Source: Reticulitermes lucifugus
Taxonomy: Eukaryota; Arthropoda; Insecta; Blattodea; Rhinotermitidae
Direction of reading: 5' to 3'
Length of the DNA: 64,000 bases
Assembly: GCA_026260175.1 (NCBI GenBank)
Contig: JAKCWW010000018.1
Location: forward strand, 2,085-66,084
A program made the position numbers and the translations under genes. The notes under the pieces were generated by a model. The model saw only the letters and a program-made list of their open reading frames with translations. It made no database searches and was not told the DNA's origin. This document shows, piece by piece, positions 61,623-64,000 of the stretch (position 1 is its first letter; the number at the start of each line of letters is the position of its first letter).

Positions 61623-61841
61623 TCACACTATATCTACCGTGCATTTTGATAATAATTCACAATTTTAAAAAACCAACAAATGCACTATATTATCAAGTAT
61701 TGTTCAATATCCCCTACATACGTTTCGGTTCCAGTTGAACCTTGACCCCCTGAAGATGGTTCAACTGGAACCGAAACATAGGTAGGGGATATTGAACAAT
61801 ACTTGATAATACAGTGCATTTGTTGGTTTTTTTAAATTGTG
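61623..61841 (+). mobile_element. Penelope-like inverted element with hammerhead
   Basis: Arms 61656-61737 and 61763-61843 are reverse complements with few differences. A 33-nt extension (61623-61655) with CTACCGTGCATTTTG lies outside the left arm. An exact 13-bp direct repeat AACATGAAGATTT brackets the unit (61610-61622 and 61842-61854). No coding sequence. Its extension is recognisably related to those at 21371 and 49534, which shows one element class with diverged members. Confidence 0.75.
61744..61791 (+). ncRNA. Hammerhead ribozyme, intact core
   Basis: CTGAAGA at 61750-61756, stem II GGTTC/GAACC (61758-61762 with 61768-61772), GAAA at 61773-61776. Stem III pairs A61776-T61783 and C61777-G61782 with loop ATAG; predicted cleavage is after A61784. 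Stem I has four G-C pairs (61746-61749 with 61785-61788), the strongest of the window. The opposite arm keeps the stem II and GAAAC parts but lacks the CTGANGA core, so only the plus strand has a ribozyme. Confidence 0.8.
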
Positions 61842-61859
61842 AACATGAAGATTTATTCG

Positions 61860-63570
61860 TAGCGTGAAGCTAGAAAACGTATTTGTTAATGTCATCAATT
61901 TACGTAATTGAAAGGTCAGTTGACATAACTGGTTACGAAATATGCCCCAAAATGTAAAGCCGTAGTGGCGATCAACAGGTTATATTTCAACCGTGAAAGC
62001 AGTATTATAAGGAAGGGATAATACATATTTGCTGAATTCGGAAATTAGAAGTTATGAAACAATTATATTCTTCAGATAGAGTAAGTTAATTGAAAAGTTA
62101 ATAAAACAGTGAATTACTAAATGAATGGTCGACTAAGTGTACTGGGTATTTGAAAGTCAAGACAAATTTACCAAAATCAAATGGCGAGTTTTACTACCTG
62201 CAAAAACAAAAACAATTTACCTATCGTGGGTGTACATATATTAGGTTATGCCTCAGTCCAATACTTGTTGTTTCAAACTTTCAGCGGTAAGCTGAGGATA
62301 CAAAATCCTTGTGTCTCTCGAGATTTCCTGTGCTTCCCCGTCTCTGTTTTCATTATTAGGCGGCAAAACACGACTTAGATACTTCTAAAAGCCGTCTATG
62401 TCAAAATCTTCTGTTTGTTAAAAAACCCATAATGCATCACGGAATATCTGTAAGGTTCTGTGAACTCGTGTAGCAGGAAAGATGTATGATGCCATGTCAT
62501 TTCAATTCAGAACATGACTGTAATGATAATTACATCTAGTCCAGTTTAAGTAATACAAAATCCGCCCGATGATGCAAAGTTTCGTTTTTAAAATATGAAT
62601 TGAGTCGAGATATAATCCATTGTCTGCTTCTTACAATGTATTAAATTTAATGCCTCACTAAAGAAGTTAAAATATGAAAGGGTATGACAGAAAAATGAAG
62701 CAATTCCATTATTTCAGTATACTTTACTTTAAAAGCAATCTGGTCGATAAATGGGTGACTCTTTTATTAAATAATAAATTCGAATCCAAGTGCTTGCAGA
62801 ATACCTTATTCAACAAGCTGCCTCAGGGAGAGTTCTAGTCAGTGAAGGAAAAGTTCAAACTCGTCTCTTCATTATTATCATTTCAGAAGAATGTTATTAC
62901 AGGGTACAAGAAAGAACAAGAGCGTTGTAGTGGAACACAGTTCCTTTCCGCTGCTAATTAGAGACGTTTCCGTTTCTTCTACGTCATTTCCTTGTTCCCA
63001 ACGACAGGACCCATGGCAAGTCCTAGAAGAAGATAAACGTGCTTCGGCATCTCACGCGATATTTCAAATATTGAAGTAATAAAGACGGATCTCATTAGAG
63101 TTTTAAATTGCCCATTTATGGCTTAAAATAAGAAAACATTTCACAACTCACTTAAAATTCCAATACCAACTACTGTACAAATAACTAAATAACTCCATAC
63201 ATCACAACCCTTCATTACAAGATAATAGTTCCTCACCTACACAAGAAAATTCACAGCATTTTATGGAAAAGAGATAGTTCATTACCGTTTTCACAAAAGT
63301 CCGTCACTTGTCCCTACCGTGAAGCACACAGGCTAAATCCAGTACCAACGTTTCAGATAATCCTACTGACTCCGTCATCAGGGTAGAGAAAAGCCTCGTA
63401 AAAGAATAAGAAACGTAGGTACATACCCTGATGCAAGAAATAGTCGATTGCTCTGGAACGTCAGAATACTTCTGCCACACTACACGAAGTTACATTCCAG
63501 AAGAAAGCCATTTGAAATGTTTACATTATTACGGGTATTTTTTATATGTGCCTTACAAAATACTAATATT
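61860..63570. other. No recognisable gene, about 1.7 kb
   Basis: Short frames only (65 codons at 62181-62378; 62 at 62891-63079). A minus-strand CTGATGA near 63397 with a distant GAAAC was considered and rejected as a hammerhead because stem II is poor. Confidence 0.45.
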
Positions 63571-63615
63571 GGCATATATATTACCGTCAAACACAACAAA
63601 CGTTTAGTAATATCA

Positions 63616-63660
63616 GAAAATGCTACATGTTTCGGTTCATAAGGACCTTCATCAGGAACT
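63616..63660 (-). ncRNA. Hammerhead ribozyme, minus strand of the left arm, stem II mismatch
   Basis: On the minus strand, CTGATGA (63655 to 63649), stem II GGTCC/GAACC with one C-A mismatch, GAAAC, ATG and triplet GTA. The core is intact, but stem I has only one clear pair. Activity is uncertain. Confidence 0.55.
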
Positions 63661-63717
63661 AAAATACATAATTTAAAACATAAGTAAATATGCATATAGA
63701 TGTTTTAAATTATGCAT

Positions 63718-63765
63718 GTTAGTGTCTGATGATGGTCCTTAAGGACCGAAACATGTAGCATTTAT
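63718..63765 (+). ncRNA. Hammerhead ribozyme, right arm, intact core
   Basis: CTGATGA at 63726-63732, stem II GGTCC/GGACC with a TTAA loop (63734-63747), GAAA at 63748-63751. Stem III pairs A63751-T63756 and C63752-G63755; predicted cleavage is after A63757. Stem I (63721-63725 with 63758-63762) has three Watson-Crick and two wobble pairs. Confidence 0.75.
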
Positions 63766-64000
63766 TGATAATATTATTAAAAATTTGTTGTTTGACGGTA
63801 ATATATAAGCCAGTTACCAATGTGTCACAGCACAACGGGATGAATTCCATTAAAATTACAAAATACTGTTACATAAACTTCATTCCCTTCCAACAAGAAG
63901 AGGAAACCATTAAAATAATTGCCTTCTTATAAGAGTGCTAGAGTTATTACCCTTAAGAGTTTATGGAAATATTTGCAGAGGTATACATATATACGCATAT

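Larger units (their letters stand above)
63575..63806 (+). mobile_element. Penelope-like inverted element with hammerheads on both strands
   Basis: Arms of about 115 nt (63575-63690 and 63695-63806) are imperfect reverse complements, less alike than in the 49.5 kb element. Each carries a hammerhead core. The outer ends share TATATTACCGTCAAAC in inverted order. A 34-nt stretch left of the arm (63541-63574) may be the extension, but I found no clear target-site duplication. The arm ends match the downstream parts of the 16.2 and 16.77 kb relics. Confidence 0.65.

Noticed and set aside
63350-63400. Minus-strand CTGATGA followed by GAAACGTTGG
   Set aside because: The intervening 20 bases do not form a convincing stem II.
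1-64000. CRISPR arrays, TTAGG telomere arrays, rRNA genes and riboswitches
   Set aside because: None seen: no regular spacers, no TTAGG runs, no conserved rRNA segments.

Overview
The window reads as non-coding, AT-rich (about two thirds A+T by eye) nuclear DNA from an animal with a large, repeat-filled genome. I think it is an insect, and probably a polyneopteran such as a cockroach or termite; that finer placement is an inference. The grounds are one splice-bounded exon resembling the insect Beat (beaten path) family, several classes of tRNA-derived SINEs, decayed LINE reverse-transcriptase fragments, and Penelope-like terminal repeats carrying hammerhead ribozymes. There is no operon, no complete protein gene, no CRISPR array and no canonical tRNA or rRNA gene.

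Layout. 1-3.6 kb: unique-looking DNA with an (AC)n tract. 3.6-6.9 kb: three tRNA-SINE copies and a perfect 84-bp palindrome. 7.0-8.7 kb: an exon-like segment, then two LINE-derived pieces back to back. 11.4-17 kb: fragments of two hammerhead-bearing repeat families. 18-19 kb: a possible small exon and a 34-bp tandem duplication. 21.4 kb: an inverted hammerhead element with 13-bp target-site duplications. 23.5-24 kb: a decayed tandem array. 26.7-27.2 kb: two different SINEs head to tail. 27.9-32.3 kb: an exon-like segment, SINE and hammerhead-family fragments, and the longest ORF of the window (146 codons, unrecognised). 34.7-35.8 kb: a SINE and a decayed LINE reverse transcriptase. 43.9-45.6 kb: two SINEs. 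46.4 kb: the Beat-like exon on the minus strand, the only host coding sequence I would defend. 49.5-63.8 kb: the densest hammerhead region, with inverted elements at 49.5, 56.3, 60.4, 61.6 and 63.6 kb and a LINE tail at 58 kb.

The main finding is the hammerhead family. At least seven motifs carry the conserved core CTGANGA - stem II - GAAA plus a two-base-pair stem III and a correctly placed NUH cleavage site. They sit inside long inverted repeats that contain no reverse transcriptase. Two elements carry a core on both strands. Three have 13-bp direct repeats at their borders and a 33-35 nt one-sided extension outside the inverted arms. This resembles the pseudo-LTR plus extension structure described for Penelope-like elements, and short-stem-III hammerheads are known from that class. 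Other copies have a lost core base (G8 or C3), so the window holds both intact and dead ribozymes. The Beat-like exon suggests that much of the window could be introns or flanks of a minus-strand neural-guidance gene, but I found no second exon of it.
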